Shown one piece after another: positions 42,644-53,830 of a stretch of 64,000 nt of DNA. Source of the stretch: Fragilariopsis cylindrus CCMP1102 (Eukaryota > Bacillariophyta > Bacillariophyceae > Bacillariales > Bacillariaceae). The stretch's first letter is position 1; each line of letters opens with the position of its first letter. The notes beneath the pieces were generated by a model. The model saw only the letters and a list, made by a program, of their open reading frames with translations, was not told where the DNA came from and made no database searches. The DNA is taken from positions 310,001 through 374,000 of the forward strand of contig FMBT01000295.1 in assembly GCA_900095095.1 (NCBI GenBank). The letters run 5' to 3'. The position numbers were made by a program, and so were the translations under genes.

Positions 42644-45600
42644 TTATGCACGACCAGAACCTGATTTAGGTTGAGCGAGCATTGAATCCCAGTGGTTGCT
42701 TATATCCTTTGGCGGCTCTCCCTGATTGTTGTTGTTGCTGTTAGCATTATTATTTCTTAGCTGCCCGCCGCCTGACGAGGCGCCACCTGCACTGACCTCG
42801 TCTTCTACATACCGTCCACTTTTACTTTGAAAGTAGATGGGAGAAAAACCCAAAGTTCCATCAAACCGATTTTTCTTTATATCTAGGCACTTGCGACGGT
42901 TTGCATCATTCTGAATAATGATTACTGTATCAGCCTCTTGAGTTGCTTTGGCAGAACCGAAAAAACTTGAAATAGATAATTTAGCAGCCGCATCTTCTTT
43001 ACGAGGATGGACTACTAATGTAACGTGTACCTATTATTTGGTAGTTAGCACAATACACACAAAAACAACATCCAACAGTAGCAACAAATTTTTTCTAGTT
43101 AGTTATAATATAGTATATACTCATACTCATACTGTGAAATCATTTCCGAGTTTTCGGTATTAGATATGAGGGCTGGTTCTTCAATTTTGATTTTATGTAC
43201 TTACATTATGTTCTGTTGCGAACTTGCGGAATTTTTCGATTGCGAGATCTTGTACTTCAAACTTGTCAAAGGAAGATTTTTTGCCGTTTCGAGTTATCAT
43301 AAACTGCATGTTATCCTACAGTATGATATCAGATTCAACGGGAAGGGGAGGAAAAAAGGAAGAAGAAAAAGTTATGAGTACACTCGTTCACTGTAATCAT
43401 TCCACTAGAGATTAAGCATTCAACAACAGCAACAACAGCAACAACAGCAACAACAGCAACAAAATGATACGATTTTACTAGGACAACGACGACGATAGAA
43501 AGAATCAATAACTTACTAAAATAATATGTTCTACGTCGTTCACGTACACTGCATATTCCATGGCATCCAACACTTCGTCCATGTCAGATCCTCCATGAAA
43601 TTTCATGAAATAAAGTGGGAGTGTTTCAAATCGATCAGCAAGAGCCTCAAATTTTTCCCTCGCATTGACTTCGGTACTGACTGGTAGAGAATCTCTTGAG
43701 AATTGCTTCATAAGTTTGTGAAGCAAACGAGTATTTTTTATCTCGAAACTTCCCCATAAAACATTCTCACCTTGCTCGGCTAAGTCAAGTGAAACCTGAC
43801 CTAAGAATGTAGTCTATACAAATAAATAGTGATTTGACGCAACGTTGTTGACAAAAAGGAAAATCAGGGGGAAATAACTCGTTAACACTGGGAATATGAT
43901 CTCAAAACAAGAATAAATTGATAGAACAAGAAATATATATATGCACACACCTTTCCAGCACCTGTGGGGCCGGTTAAAACAGTCATTTCTCCCCTTCGGA
44001 AGCCTTTGATTATTTGTGTGAATCGGGGCAGGCTGGGAACCGGTGTGCCGGAGTATTGATCCGGTTCAAGAAGTTCTTGCAAAACATCATTTCGTAGATC
44101 TTTGAAGGTAACGATACGATCATGTGGAGTTAAAGTAGCATTTTCTATCACTTGATTTAAATCGATATCTTTATTCAACAAGGCATCATTCGCATCCTTC
44201 GCTTCGAGACATTGGACGATATATGTACGATTCACTCCTAATTTCTTGGCAAACTTCTCAGCTCCTTCTCGACCGGGTTCGTCATTGTCCATCCAAAGAT
44301 ATATCTTATCAAATCGTTCCAACAGAGGTAGTGTCTGTACTGGTAGACTACGACAACCGTTCGGAAGACTCACGGCATGTCGTCCAGTTGCCTGTGACAC
44401 GGCCATGGCATCGTACTCACCCTCGGTCAACACAATTTCGGTAGCATCATTTGGTATAGTATGGAGTCCAAATAAGCCCCAACCTCCTCCAGGTGGATCC
44501 AACCGTTGCCAAGCTTTCTTTTCAAGGGCACGAGCCTTGATCCGTCTTGTAACGAACGCACCCGTTGGAACTTCGTCCTTAATCTCCCCAGTAATATTGT
44601 TACCGGGAGTTATTTTTGATGCTGCTGCTGTTGCTGCTGTTGCTGCTGCTGTTGATTCCTTTTTGTCTTTTTTGTTTTCTTCTTGGTCATCATTAGCACT
44701 AATATCTCCAATTACTGCTGCTGCTGCTGCTGCTGCTTCGGGTACTACAGGTATAGGTGGTGCACTCATAGCGAAAGTTGCTCCCCTTAACGATTCTTGC
44801 AGTTTTATGTCACTTTCTCGCATAATCCATGGAAATGTAATGCATTCTGTTTCTCGATAACCACCACTGACGTCACATGGGAATTGATACGCACCTTTTC
44901 CGACTCCATACTTTCGAAGTGTTTTAGTATTTAATCCACGAACTTCCGTTAGGTAACGAAGTACATCGTTCTTGTTGGTGTTGGTGATGTTGCTATTGCT
45001 ATTGCTATTGTTGTTGTTGTTGTTGTTGTCGTTGGTACTATCAATATTTTTGCTATCATCATTGTTTGGGTGGTCTAGTAATCGTGATGAATAAAATCCA
45101 GATAGTCGTGCAGGTGGCATTGGTAGGCATGGTTCTGTACCATCAGCAGTTTTCTTTTTATTGTTCGTACTCTTCGCGCCACCGGATAAATTATAGTTGG
45201 AATTATTGTTGTAACCACTCGATCCGGTGTTATTGCCATTGCCATTCCAGTTAGTATTGAGTGAACCTCCACCTCCACCTCCACCTCCCCTACCACTACT
45301 AGTACCACTACCAAGACCCCTTTCCACATTAAAACCACCAAATTTTGCTTTTAGGTCGTACCAGGAGCCACCAGTACCACAACGGTGACAAAAGTATGCC
45401 CCACCACCAATTTGGATATGAAGTTTATATAAATTACTAGCCTCATTACGGGTTGGTTTGGGACAGAAGGGACATTCTCGTAATACCACATGTGTACTGG
45501 TGGTACGTGCACCTTCTACGCTTGCACCATGACTACTACAATAATCAACAATGGTATCGGGTGTTATGTTTAATGAATGGTTATGCCGACTCACAAAGGC

Positions 45601-46017
45601 GGATGACAAATATCGACGACCACGACGATGATTCTGATCGTGATGATGATTCTGATGCTGATGCTGATACCTCATTGAACTGAATATAAACGGATTGTTA
45701 TCAGAGGAAGATGATGATGATGAGGATGATGATAATGTCGTTATTGTCCGTAAAGAGGAGGTCAAAGAATGACGATGGTGGCTGTTATGGTCAATAAGGG
45801 TGCTCATAAGATTTTTGTTGCTTCTGTTATTGTTATTGTTGTTGCTGCTGAAGCTGTTGTTGTTTCTATGATTGCTACTGTTGTAGTTGTTCGTATCATT
45901 ACTACCATCGTTCGAGGAGATTGTTGTCAAAAACGACGACGACGACGATGATGGTTGATGGGATGATGATGGTGACAGTCTTACCCTCGACTTTGTTACT
46001 AATAGTGATCGTAACAT
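42644..46017 (-). CDS. Twinkle / T7 gp4-type organellar primase-helicase (4 exons)
   Basis: Exons: 46017-43951, 43813-43517, 43315-43205 and 43030-42644, all phase 0, giving 953 residues. Introns are 137, 201 and 174 bases with GT-AG ends; the first falls inside the Walker A motif (GPTGAGK then TTF). After an Asn/Ser/His-rich leader come a primase-type zinc ribbon (ECPFCPKPTRNE ... YFCHRCGTGG), a TOPRIM domain (LTEGEYDAMAVSQATG, then IYLWMDNDEPGREGAEKF) and a RecA-like helicase core (LWGSFEIKNTRL, QFMITRNGKKSSFDKF, VTLVVHPRKE). The family unwinds and primes DNA in mitochondria and plastids. The intact zinc ribbon and TOPRIM residues suggest primase activity is kept, unlike animal Twinkle. The organelle cannot be decided. 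A (CAACAACAG)n tract lies in intron 2 (about 43421-43460). Confidence 0.92.
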
Positions 46018-46827
46018 ATTGTCATGTATGACGTTCTTTTGTTTTCTTTTCTTTTTGGATGATGATTTTGTTCCTTATTTTCGAACTCAATTTTCTCTGT
46101 TCGGACAGGAACAAAAATAACCAGTAGTAGACGCAAGCGAAACAGCGAGAGTTGATTTCTTTATTGAACACAGTTAAAAGCTGAGAAGTAGAACTTCTGG
46201 TGTTGGGATGGTAATGCTTGGCTGTACGGTAAGTGAACAAGCTGAAGTAAATTTGAATTTGAATAGGTAGATATGGTGGTGAACAGATCCTTGTGTGTTG
46301 GTACTGAAGAAATGTACCTACAGTAAACTAATAAAAAACAAAAAAGTTACTGCTGTCAACTGACTAAAAGTAAAAAAATGCGATTTTGACTATTCTTTGC
46401 GTGGATGTTCCGCGTGCTTGCTTCAAAACAGCCAAGCATTTGTGTGGAGGGTGCGCAAAAATAATTTTGGCGCGGATCACAAAAAATTGATACGAAAAAA
46501 TAAAACGAAAAATCGTCTCCCCCCAAAAAAAATATTTGCACGACTCGACATGCATGATACAGGCATTCGGAAAAAACCGAAGATTTGTGCGTGATAAATA
46601 TATAAATATCTTAAATTGAACGCACCGAACATATTAGTACTAGTACCGGTATGTTTAAAAAATGTATGCCGAATGTACTGCTACACAAATCACAATTTTA
46701 TTGTACATCGCCGACTTGACAGAAAGAACATCAGGAGAGTGTCGCAATTCAATTTAATACACCACAGAAAATATCTAATTGGAAACTAGTAGCCAGTACA
46801 GTAGGACCAAGTTATACTTAAGAGAAA
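46018..46827. other. Divergent intergenic region
   Basis: 810 bases between the primase-helicase and esterase starts. Overlapping short frames around 46356-46594 are not credible genes. Confidence 0.4.
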
Positions 46828-48051
46828 ATGGGGTTCATCAAGATCGTTGTCGCCATCGTTGTTGTTTTAGTCGCCATGCTGGTGGGTTTTATTTGGGACT
46901 ATAGAGATGCCGATATGAAGGCAGACTCTCTCCTGATGGGTGTGAGACATAGTTTCGACAAACGCTTCGACTTCGACCTACCAGAGATCAAGATCGATGG
47001 AGAAGGAGAAGGAGGAGAAGTCACGACGAAACGCGTGTGCTACTTTGACTTGCCAGATGGGTATGCTGAAGGTGATGCTGCGCCTATCCTATTTTTGATC
47101 CACGGTAAGGCAATGATGGCCGATGACATGAAGACGGTATTTGGGAAAAAGGCGGTCGCTCGGGCGAAGAAAGAGGGATTCGTGGTTGTATATCCTGTGG
47201 GAGTGTTCGATGATGTAGACGGCATCCGTACGTGGAATGCTGGGAGTGTTCATTTACCCAACAACGCAGATGACGTGGGATACTTCTCGCGTGTAGTCGA
47301 CCACCTTGCTGCCAACTTCAATGCTGATCCGCAGAGCGTTTTCTTGAGTGGTATGTCCAACGGTGGATTTATGAGTAATAGATTAGCTTGCGCCTGGGCT
47401 GATGAGTCACAGCACATTCGTGTACGTGCTATCGTTCCCGTGGCTGGTGGTATGGCCAAGATGAAGATTGACAACAAGTGCATCGGTGAGTCGAAAAGGT
47501 GGGGTATGATTCCACTTCCTAATATTTATGAGTTCAACAAAGAAACATGCCCATACGAAACCTGGAAAGAAGCCCCATCACACTTCGAGTGCGAAGCCTT
47601 GAAGGACCTCCCTGCAATGATCATCAACCATGCGAAAGATGTGCTCGTGCCATTTAGTGGGGCGGTTGCGATAGGAATGAGGGATTCGTGGTTATCCCCA
47701 CCGGTAGAGTACACATTGCGGTTCTTCGCCGAAGCGAATGGATGTAGCTACGACGTCGATGATAATACTATAGGGAGGACCGAGATATTCCGCCGGGTTT
47801 CGGAGAAAGATACCGATGATATCACTACATGTCATTCTCTTCAAAATTGCCGCAAAGCCAACACGACTTTGTGCGTAAGTCACAAGGCAGGGCACACTTG
47901 GGTTCTGGACGAAACCTATGACAGCGAAATATTTATCATGCCGTCTCGTATTTTCGGGTGGCTCATGTCACCCTTCGCCAGGACTTTCGACACCAACCAC
48001 GAAATTCTCTCCTTCTTCGCTCAACACCGCAAACTCGAAGTATTAGATTAG
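46828..48051 (+). CDS. CE1 / PHB-depolymerase-like serine esterase, membrane-anchored or secreted
   Basis: 407 residues, single exon. The N-terminal 24 residues are an uncleaved-looking signal anchor (MGFIKIVVAIVVVLVAMLVG). The alpha/beta-hydrolase core follows: APILFLIHGKAMMADDMK (oxyanion region), VVVYPVGVFDDVDGIRTWN, the nucleophile elbow FLSGMSNGGFMSNRLAC with Ser177, and a late GHTW with the likely catalytic His356. The Asp is probably in HAKDVLVPF. Cys residues in the C-terminal third suggest disulfides, consistent with export. The family includes feruloyl/acetyl-xylan esterases and polyhydroxybutyrate depolymerases; the substrate is unknown. Codon use is visibly more GC-rich and it lacks the low-complexity runs of its neighbours, which may mean bacterial origin. 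Confidence 0.85.
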   Translation: MGFIKIVVAIVVVLVAMLVGFIWDYRDADMKADSLLMGVRHSFDKRFDFDLPEIKIDGEGEGGEVTTKRVCYFDLPDGYAEGDAAPILFLIHGKAMMADDMKTVFGKKAVARAKKEGFVVVYPVGVFDDVDGIRTWNAGSVHLPNNADDVGYFSRVVDHLAANFNADPQSVFLSGMSNGGFMSNRLACAWADESQHIRVRAIVPVAGGMAKMKIDNKCIGESKRWGMIPLPNIYEFNKETCPYETWKEAPSHFECEALKDLPAMIINHAKDVLVPFSGAVAIGMRDSWLSPPVEYTLRFFAEANGCSYDVDDNTIGRTEIFRRVSEKDTDDITTCHSLQNCRKANTTLCVSHKAGHTWVLDETYDSEIFIMPSRIFGWLMSPFARTFDTNHEILSFFAQHRKLEVLD

Positions 48052-48795
48052 AGACATCCTCCTAAGTTAGTGAACTTTAATATAGAATTACAATTACCAG
48101 CTGCTTTTTCGCAGAACAGAACAATATATTGAAACGCTAAGCTGTTAGCTGATGATAATTCCGGGACTGTCAACGACTACTAGATTGTTTGTATCAGATG
48201 TTTCCTCGAACTGAGGGAGAAGTTTCTAGAAAAAGTAGTGTTGCAACATCATTGAATGCATCAGAAGAGAAACTTTGTATTGGTAATTCATTTTGTGTAA
48301 TTAAATATCTTGCATTTACGTCTCGTTTTGCGTTCCGTTCGTTGTATTGGATTGGATTCATGCATCGATGATCATCGTGATAGTCCTACTTCACTCTAAT
48401 GACTGCTACGACCAAACTACTCTAAATCCGCTTATAATGGGTACTGGTGGTAACAAAAAAATACATGGTCACACATTGCATTGTGATTCCCTTGAAATCA
48501 AGATAAGATAAATTACATCCTCAACTTGATGCTATCTTTAATCACCTGTGATTGGGCACATGATAGATAGTCTATGCTTTATCAGCGATAACAAAAAGCA
48601 AGTGTCCATTTGCTCATCTAATTTAATATCTACAACATGGAAGGATAACTACAACCCTAACTTGTTGTACGGTAACATACCAAAGAAACAAATCCAAAAA
48701 CGTGAGAAAAGTGTCGGTCCCTTTCTCCTTGCTTTCCGTGCTGTGTTATGCCGCACCATCTAGTTTCTCAAACCAATACCAGTAATTATATTCAA
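48052..48795. other. Intergenic, no gene seen
   Basis: Convergent 3' region of the esterase and the J-protein. Two short plus frames (48189, 48548) are not supported. Confidence 0.4.
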
Positions 48796-50082
48796 CTACG
48801 CATGGCTACTTCCTCGTTTCTTTGCTTTTTTCCGATCTGGAGCTGCTGTTTCTGCTAGTTGTTGATTTGATAATTGGTTTATCTGAGAAGAACGTCTGCG
48901 ACCTCCAAGTTGTTGCGTTGGTTCACCATCAGTTTCAACTTTTCGTTCTACTGTCCCATCAGGTCTCTGAATTATTGTCTCTCTAACAGTTTGTCGTCTT
49001 CCATTTACAATACGGGTCGTTGATGATGTTGATGTTGACATACCACCACCACCTCCACTAGATGTAGAAGATGACGTGGAAAAAGACGACATTGTTCCAT
49101 TCGTTCCAACACCACCACCACCACCACCATTCATCATCATAGATTGTTGCATCATCGCAAATGGGTCATGTTGTTGTTGTTGTTGTTGCTGTTGTCGCAT
49201 TCCTCCCATACCACCTCCACCACCAAAGAAAGGATCGTCAAATAATGATCCGCCACCCATCATAGGCATCATAGATGAAAATGGAGAGGCTCCAGAAGGA
49301 TTACTACCTCCTCTGAAAGAACCACCCATTCCCATACCAGGATTGTGGTTGTTAGTATGATATTGATGTTGGTTTTGATGTAGGTTTTGATGTTGGTTTT
49401 GATGTTGAGAAAACTCCTCCCGAAATACTCTATTAAATATTTCAAATGGATCATGAAACTCAAATGGATGACGACCAGCAGCGCGAGCGTTAGAGAAAAA
49501 TTCATCTCCGGCCGAGGGTCGTTGCGATGATGAGTTCGAATTGCTACTAGTGTTGGAGCTGTTATTATTACTGTTGTTGTTATTGTTGTTGTTACTTGTA
49601 CTTTTACCCATGTCATATTCCTGTCTTTTTTGAGAATCACTTAGTATCTCGTATGCGTTCGATATCTTTAATTATGCGGTACAGTCGTATCAAGTCAAAT
49701 GGATCAAAGCAAAACGGGGGGAAATTATCATGTTAATAAAATTTGCATACCAAATCAGGCATAACAAACAAATATCAGATAATATTCTTACGACACGAAG
49801 TAGGTTGCACCACGGTTCAAAAAGCTGTGCTGTTATTTTATCGGGATAGAACGCATACATAGACACAGGTACACAGACACAAAAAAATATCTTAGTACAC
49901 AGCTTAACATTAACCTAACCTACCTTGACGAAAATTCCTGTAGCCTTTTGACGATCTTCCTCCGTAGTTTGTTTATCAGGATGATATTTAAGTGCCATTT
50001 TACGATATGCTTTTTTGATATCGTTTTGATTTGCACTCTTGGTAACACCAAGGGTCTTGTATGCACATTCTCCATTCTCCAT
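48796..50082 (-). CDS. DnaJ-like co-chaperone (DNAJB6-like, 2 exons)
   Basis: Exon 1 (50082-49924) encodes most of the J-domain, including [16 protein letters not shown] with intact HPD. A 258-base phase-0 intron separates exon 2 (49665-48796), which starts [20 protein letters not shown]. The spliced protein has 342 residues. After the J-domain come Asn/Ser runs, [16 protein letters not shown], a Gly/Met/Gln-rich middle, a Ser/Thr tract and a [12 protein letters not shown] module followed by [13 protein letters not shown]. This resembles the DNAJB2/6/8 plan, whose members recruit Hsp70 and hold aggregation-prone clients. The DPF.IFN.VF and GR..T..ET motifs are shared with the HPG protein at 4369-6093. 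The extreme C-terminus is basic (KKAKKRG) and may be a nuclear signal. Confidence 0.88.
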
Positions 50083-50654
50083 AGTGACTCGAGCTAGCTA
50101 TATATTATCCTTTGTGCTTCTTTCTTTATGTGGTTTGTTAATCACTCAAATACGCAACATGCTTTTGTGTCGTTGGACTGTGTATGAATTATTTGTTTAA
50201 ATGTGATTCAACAAAGGGATACCAGCGTGTATTAGTTATCGAAATCGATCGTAAAAGCATAAAAATTACGAAGGAATGAATAATAATCGTTTGAATCAAA
50301 TCAAAAAGAAAATCACGTGCTCCCTTGCTGGCGCGGTGCGCGTTTTCAGTTCAGTTTTCATTGAGCGCGGCGAATTCAAATTACGCGTTGTATCTTTGAT
50401 GTCAAGAAACAACAGTGAAGCTCAATCGAGCAGATCAACAACTTTCAATGACACGAAAGCACAATCACATACCGTACAGTCCCCGCCGCCGCAAAAGCCG
50501 ATTTCTTATTATTGAGGCGATACAAATACAATTTGATTACCGGCACCGTATTACTGCAGTCTAAGACAGCTCTCCATACCAATAGAAACGAGAGTGAATT
50601 GAAGGGAACTGTGCAATTTTCCGAACGAAGTCTTCTCTGAGCTATTTCTGTTAC
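50083..50654. other. Divergent upstream region
   Basis: 572 bases. A 79-codon frame (50276-50515) has no family signal and is probably chance. Confidence 0.35.
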
Positions 50655-51850
50655 ATGAATTTAAAGATGATTCGACATAATAGCGTCTTATTTACATTGT
50701 TACTCTTCTTCGCGAGAGCGTCGTACTCGACTGCTGAACGATTCGTGTCTACTGGTCCAATCGTAACAATCACATTGAAAGACCCGAAAGAGCAGCAGCA
50801 GTCGTCATCATTATTACAATCAGATGATGATAATGATCAATCATCAACAATATTACAAAAACCATGGTTTAACATAGGAAATTTCCGTCCAAATATTATG
50901 TGGTCACTTCAAAGTAAAGGAAAACCTCTACCGAATTGGGCACCAAATTGGCACTCGTTACGAACAACAATTGGATACCAGTATAATGAATTACAAAGAC
51001 ATAAACATCTACCAACCTTCATAGAAGCGGATCTAAAATTTTCATCCAAACAAACTGGGATTGATTTACAAGTCCAACCAACATATGATATTGGATCCAG
51101 ACGTAGTACATTAACAGTACAGGCATCTCGTGGATCGGTTGCAACATTAATGGCGAAATTTGGTACTACTGCCAATAGTAATAAAGATGCTGCTACTACC
51201 AGTAGCAGTAGATCGTTGTTAGAAACCGTAAAAGGATGTTACCAAGCAACATTACCATATGCCTCCGTGGGAGAAGTTCGTGTGACGCCCTCTGTTGATT
51301 TAATTCGTGGACATGTATCGTGTCTACTTGAAGCTGTTACCGGTTCACAGCGTACCAAGGCTGTATTGAATTTAGAATATGACAATCCAACATTATCAGT
51401 CATACACAATTTGAATGAACGGTAAGTTTGTTTATAATTATATGAATATATACATATGAATTCTATAAGGAGTTTTCCCTGGGCTTTGTTTTAAGCACGC
51501 AGTGTTTTCATCACTTCATGTTTCTCCTACTTATACTTTCCTGAAATAAAGTATCTCAATCTGATACCCAAACTTGTTTTGACCTTGTCTTTAAATACTG
51601 GTGAGTATATAGGAACACAATTGCACCCGAAATTTCTTTATACGATGCTAGAATTCTTTACCAGTGGAATATTGCATTAGATAGTGGATCGATTCGAACA
51701 AAGGTCGACCCGACATCAGATGTATGTGTAACATGGACTGATAGGTCTATGAATGGTAAATGGGTAACAGATGTAAGATTACCCCTTACTGGTACAACCC
51801 TATCGGCATTGGCAGCTGATGTAAAAGTACGACGACAATTTAATTTTTAA
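50655..51850 (+). CDS. Secretory-pathway protein of beta-rich character, family not recognised (2 exons)
   Basis: Exon 1 is 50655-51421 and exon 2 is 51652-51850. The 230-base intron (gtaagt...ctag) splits an Arg codon, and the frames join cleanly. The protein has 321 residues. A signal peptide is evident (MIRHNSVLFTLLLFFARASY). The rest has many short segments of alternating polar and hydrophobic residues (TFIEADLKFSSKQTGIDLQV, RRSTLTVQASRGSVATL, GEVRVTPSVDLIRGHVSCLL) and ends in an aromatic residue (VRRQFNF). These are features of outer-membrane-type beta barrels, but this is inference. The first Met gives a slightly longer n-region than Met5. Confidence 0.65.
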
Positions 51851-52113
51851 CGAGGTGCTACTACTTATACTATTCGTATTATGATTAGTAGTAAGAGAAA
51901 AAATGGGTTTTAATCCACTTTACTTTTATGGATAACTGAAATTTGATGTATAGACAAAATACCTAGCTAGCTAGAATAGAGATAATGGTTGGGAATATGA
52001 TCGATTTCCTCAAGAGGAATCTTTTTTCTTGGTCGCAATATGACGATGTTCCCCTCTTCTCTCCCTATTTATAATAATAGATGAATGGTTTAATATAAGA
52101 CCGTACGAACTAA

Positions 52114-52687
52114 CTACCGAACCTCTAGTCCCTTTTCTTGGAGAGATTTTAGTTTCGGCTCTGGTGGGACTTTACCTATACATGCTCGAGTGGCATAACC
52201 TGCGATAAAGACTTGGCATGTAGCACAATCTCCTCTTTTTCAATTTTTTTATCATAAGTTGGTAGTACATATGAATTTTGAAAACAAACAATAAAGTAAT
52301 ATATTGAGATCCAAGATCGTAGATATAGTATATATTCGAATAATTTTTTCTCCCATTTCTCTCTCTCGTCTCTTTTTATTATTCTCGTCATGTCATGCTA
52401 TGATGACTACAAAATATAACTTACTTCTTACAGGAGTATTTCGGCTTTAAACCAATTTGAGGGAGAGCTTTTGAAAGAGGTGTCCCTGGTTTAAAGTTTT
52501 TCTTTTTCCCGCCATATGACAATATCGTCATTCGAAGACTACTACTCGTAGTAGTAGACGACGAAACGACTTGTACCCGTCTTCTCGCATCATTACCAAC
52601 GTTGAACCCATTGGCAGCTGAAGTTAGACTTGTCACACCTACTAAAAGGACAACCAAAAGCAGTCGAATAGTCTGAGAAAGAGTCAT
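52114..52687 (-). CDS. Small [2Fe-2S] ferredoxin-like protein, plastid-type leader (2 exons)
   Basis: Exon 1 (52687-52425) encodes a signal-like leader (MTLSQTIRLLLVVLLVGVTS), a Ser/Thr/Arg-rich stretch and the segment PLSKALPQIGLKPKYSCK. A 190-base intron (gtaagt...aaag) leads to exon 2 (52234-52114), which adds GDCATCQVFIAGYATRAC and a short tail ending GLEVR. The total is 384 bases, 127 residues. The join creates Cys-x4-Cys-x2-Cys with a fourth Cys eleven residues on, a 2Fe-2S ligand set with a shorter last spacing than classic plant ferredoxins. That spacing recalls plastid NDH-associated PnsB3-type proteins and related small Fe-S proteins. Electron transfer in the plastid is likely, but the partner is unknown. 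Without exon 2 the ORF would look like an 88-residue protein. Confidence 0.72.
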
Positions 52688-52992
52688 GGCTTGATAACTT
52701 GTGCTGATATTATAATACAGTACGTAATATCATCTGTCAAAAATGAATTTGACATGGAGTGAAATAAAGGAACCCTGGAAAAACTATTCAACATGTATAT
52801 TATTTTTCTGCATCGATTTTATATATTATTTGAAATTTTGTTACTATATAAAGTTTATCGCGATCTCTCTACCTACTTTATCAACAAATATTTTTGCGCT
52901 TCCAAAAAGCTCGATCACACAAAATAAAAATCTATCGGCCGATCTCCGAATTTCGCAAATCCGATCACATACACGAACGACAAGAAAAGAAA

Positions 52993-53151
52993 AGATACGA
53001 TACGATACGATAGGATAAGATAGGATAAGATAGGATAAGATAGGATAAGATAGGATAAGATAGGATAAGATAGGATAAGATAAGATAGGATAGGATAGGA
53101 TAGGATAGGATAAGATAAGACAAGATAAGACAAGACAAGACAAGATAAGAC
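52993..53151. repeat. ATAAGATAGG-type minisatellite
   Basis: A tandem array with a 10-base unit (gataggataa) over about 160 bases, grading into gatac on the left and gataagacaa on the right. Its minus-strand frames read as Leu-Ile-Leu-Ser-Tyr-Pro repeats, which are not genes. Confidence 0.9.
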
Positions 53152-53395
53152 AACGACGACACAGAATGCTGTTACTGCCTCCGATGCCACAATTGTTCTT
53201 TCGTATTTATATGTTCTCGATTACGAACGAACGAATGACAAGAAGGATATATGACGTATGCATAATAGCAGTTTTCCTATTATTAAATCAGAAAAAAAGT
53301 CAATATCTCTATAAAACATTTACTACTCTCAGTCGATCTTTACCTATCATGATCAAACTTTGACGACGTGCCTTCAATTTTTCTTCTCAAACACT

Positions 53396-53830
53396 ACTAC
53401 TGCTACTGGCATCAGACGTGTTGAACCCAATGTTCGTGCTAATGTCATCAAACTTGAACGACGCTTTTCAATTAGTTGACGTTCTTCTTCTGTCGTATTC
53501 TCAATTTCCTTTCATAATTCTGTATACCAGTCCGCGTCATAGGGAGTTCCTTCATCTATTTTGTGGTCGATCGCCAAAATCTTCCCAGCAGCATCTTCAT
53601 ATAATAAGTTCGAGTCACGTTGAGGTCCAAGTGCTTTGTCTACTCTACCTAGCTGCAATCTGTCTCGACTAGAAACATCTGTAATTGTTGCATACGAAGG
53701 TGGTCCGTCAAAAGTAAGCGATTCACCCTTGGCTTCGAATTCTATAATCAGCTTCTAGTATTCTTCAAGAGAAATCTCGCCTTCACCTTCCCTTCCAAAT
53801 GTTCGGCACATGCATGTTATTGTAGACTAC
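53396..53830 (-). pseudogene. Decayed host gene fragment
   Basis: Reading the minus strand gives coherent protein-like sequence (GEGEISLEEY, then FEAKGESLTFDGPPSYATIT, DRLQLGRVDKALGPQRDSNL, then EEERQLIEKRRSSLMTLART) broken by two in-frame stops: TAG at 53757-53755 and TGA at 53514-53512. There is a possible frame slip upstream near 53800. No ATG-led frame covers it. The Glu-Gly-Glu-Ile-Ser-Leu-Glu-Glu-Tyr piece resembles the end of an EF-hand loop, but that is weak. Family unknown. It could also be real exons with unnoticed introns around the stops. Confidence 0.5.

Noticed and set aside
43421-43460. (CAACAACAG)n array that could look like a short direct-repeat array
   Set aside because: It has no spacers and lies in an intron of the primase-helicase gene; it is a simple tandem repeat, not CRISPR.
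50276-50515. 79-codon ORF between the J-protein and the secretory protein
   Set aside because: No domain, low complexity, and it sits in a divergent promoter region.
52844-53190. Three minus-strand ORFs with Leu-Ser-Tyr-Pro repeats
   Set aside because: They are translations of the 10-base minisatellite in three frames, not genes.
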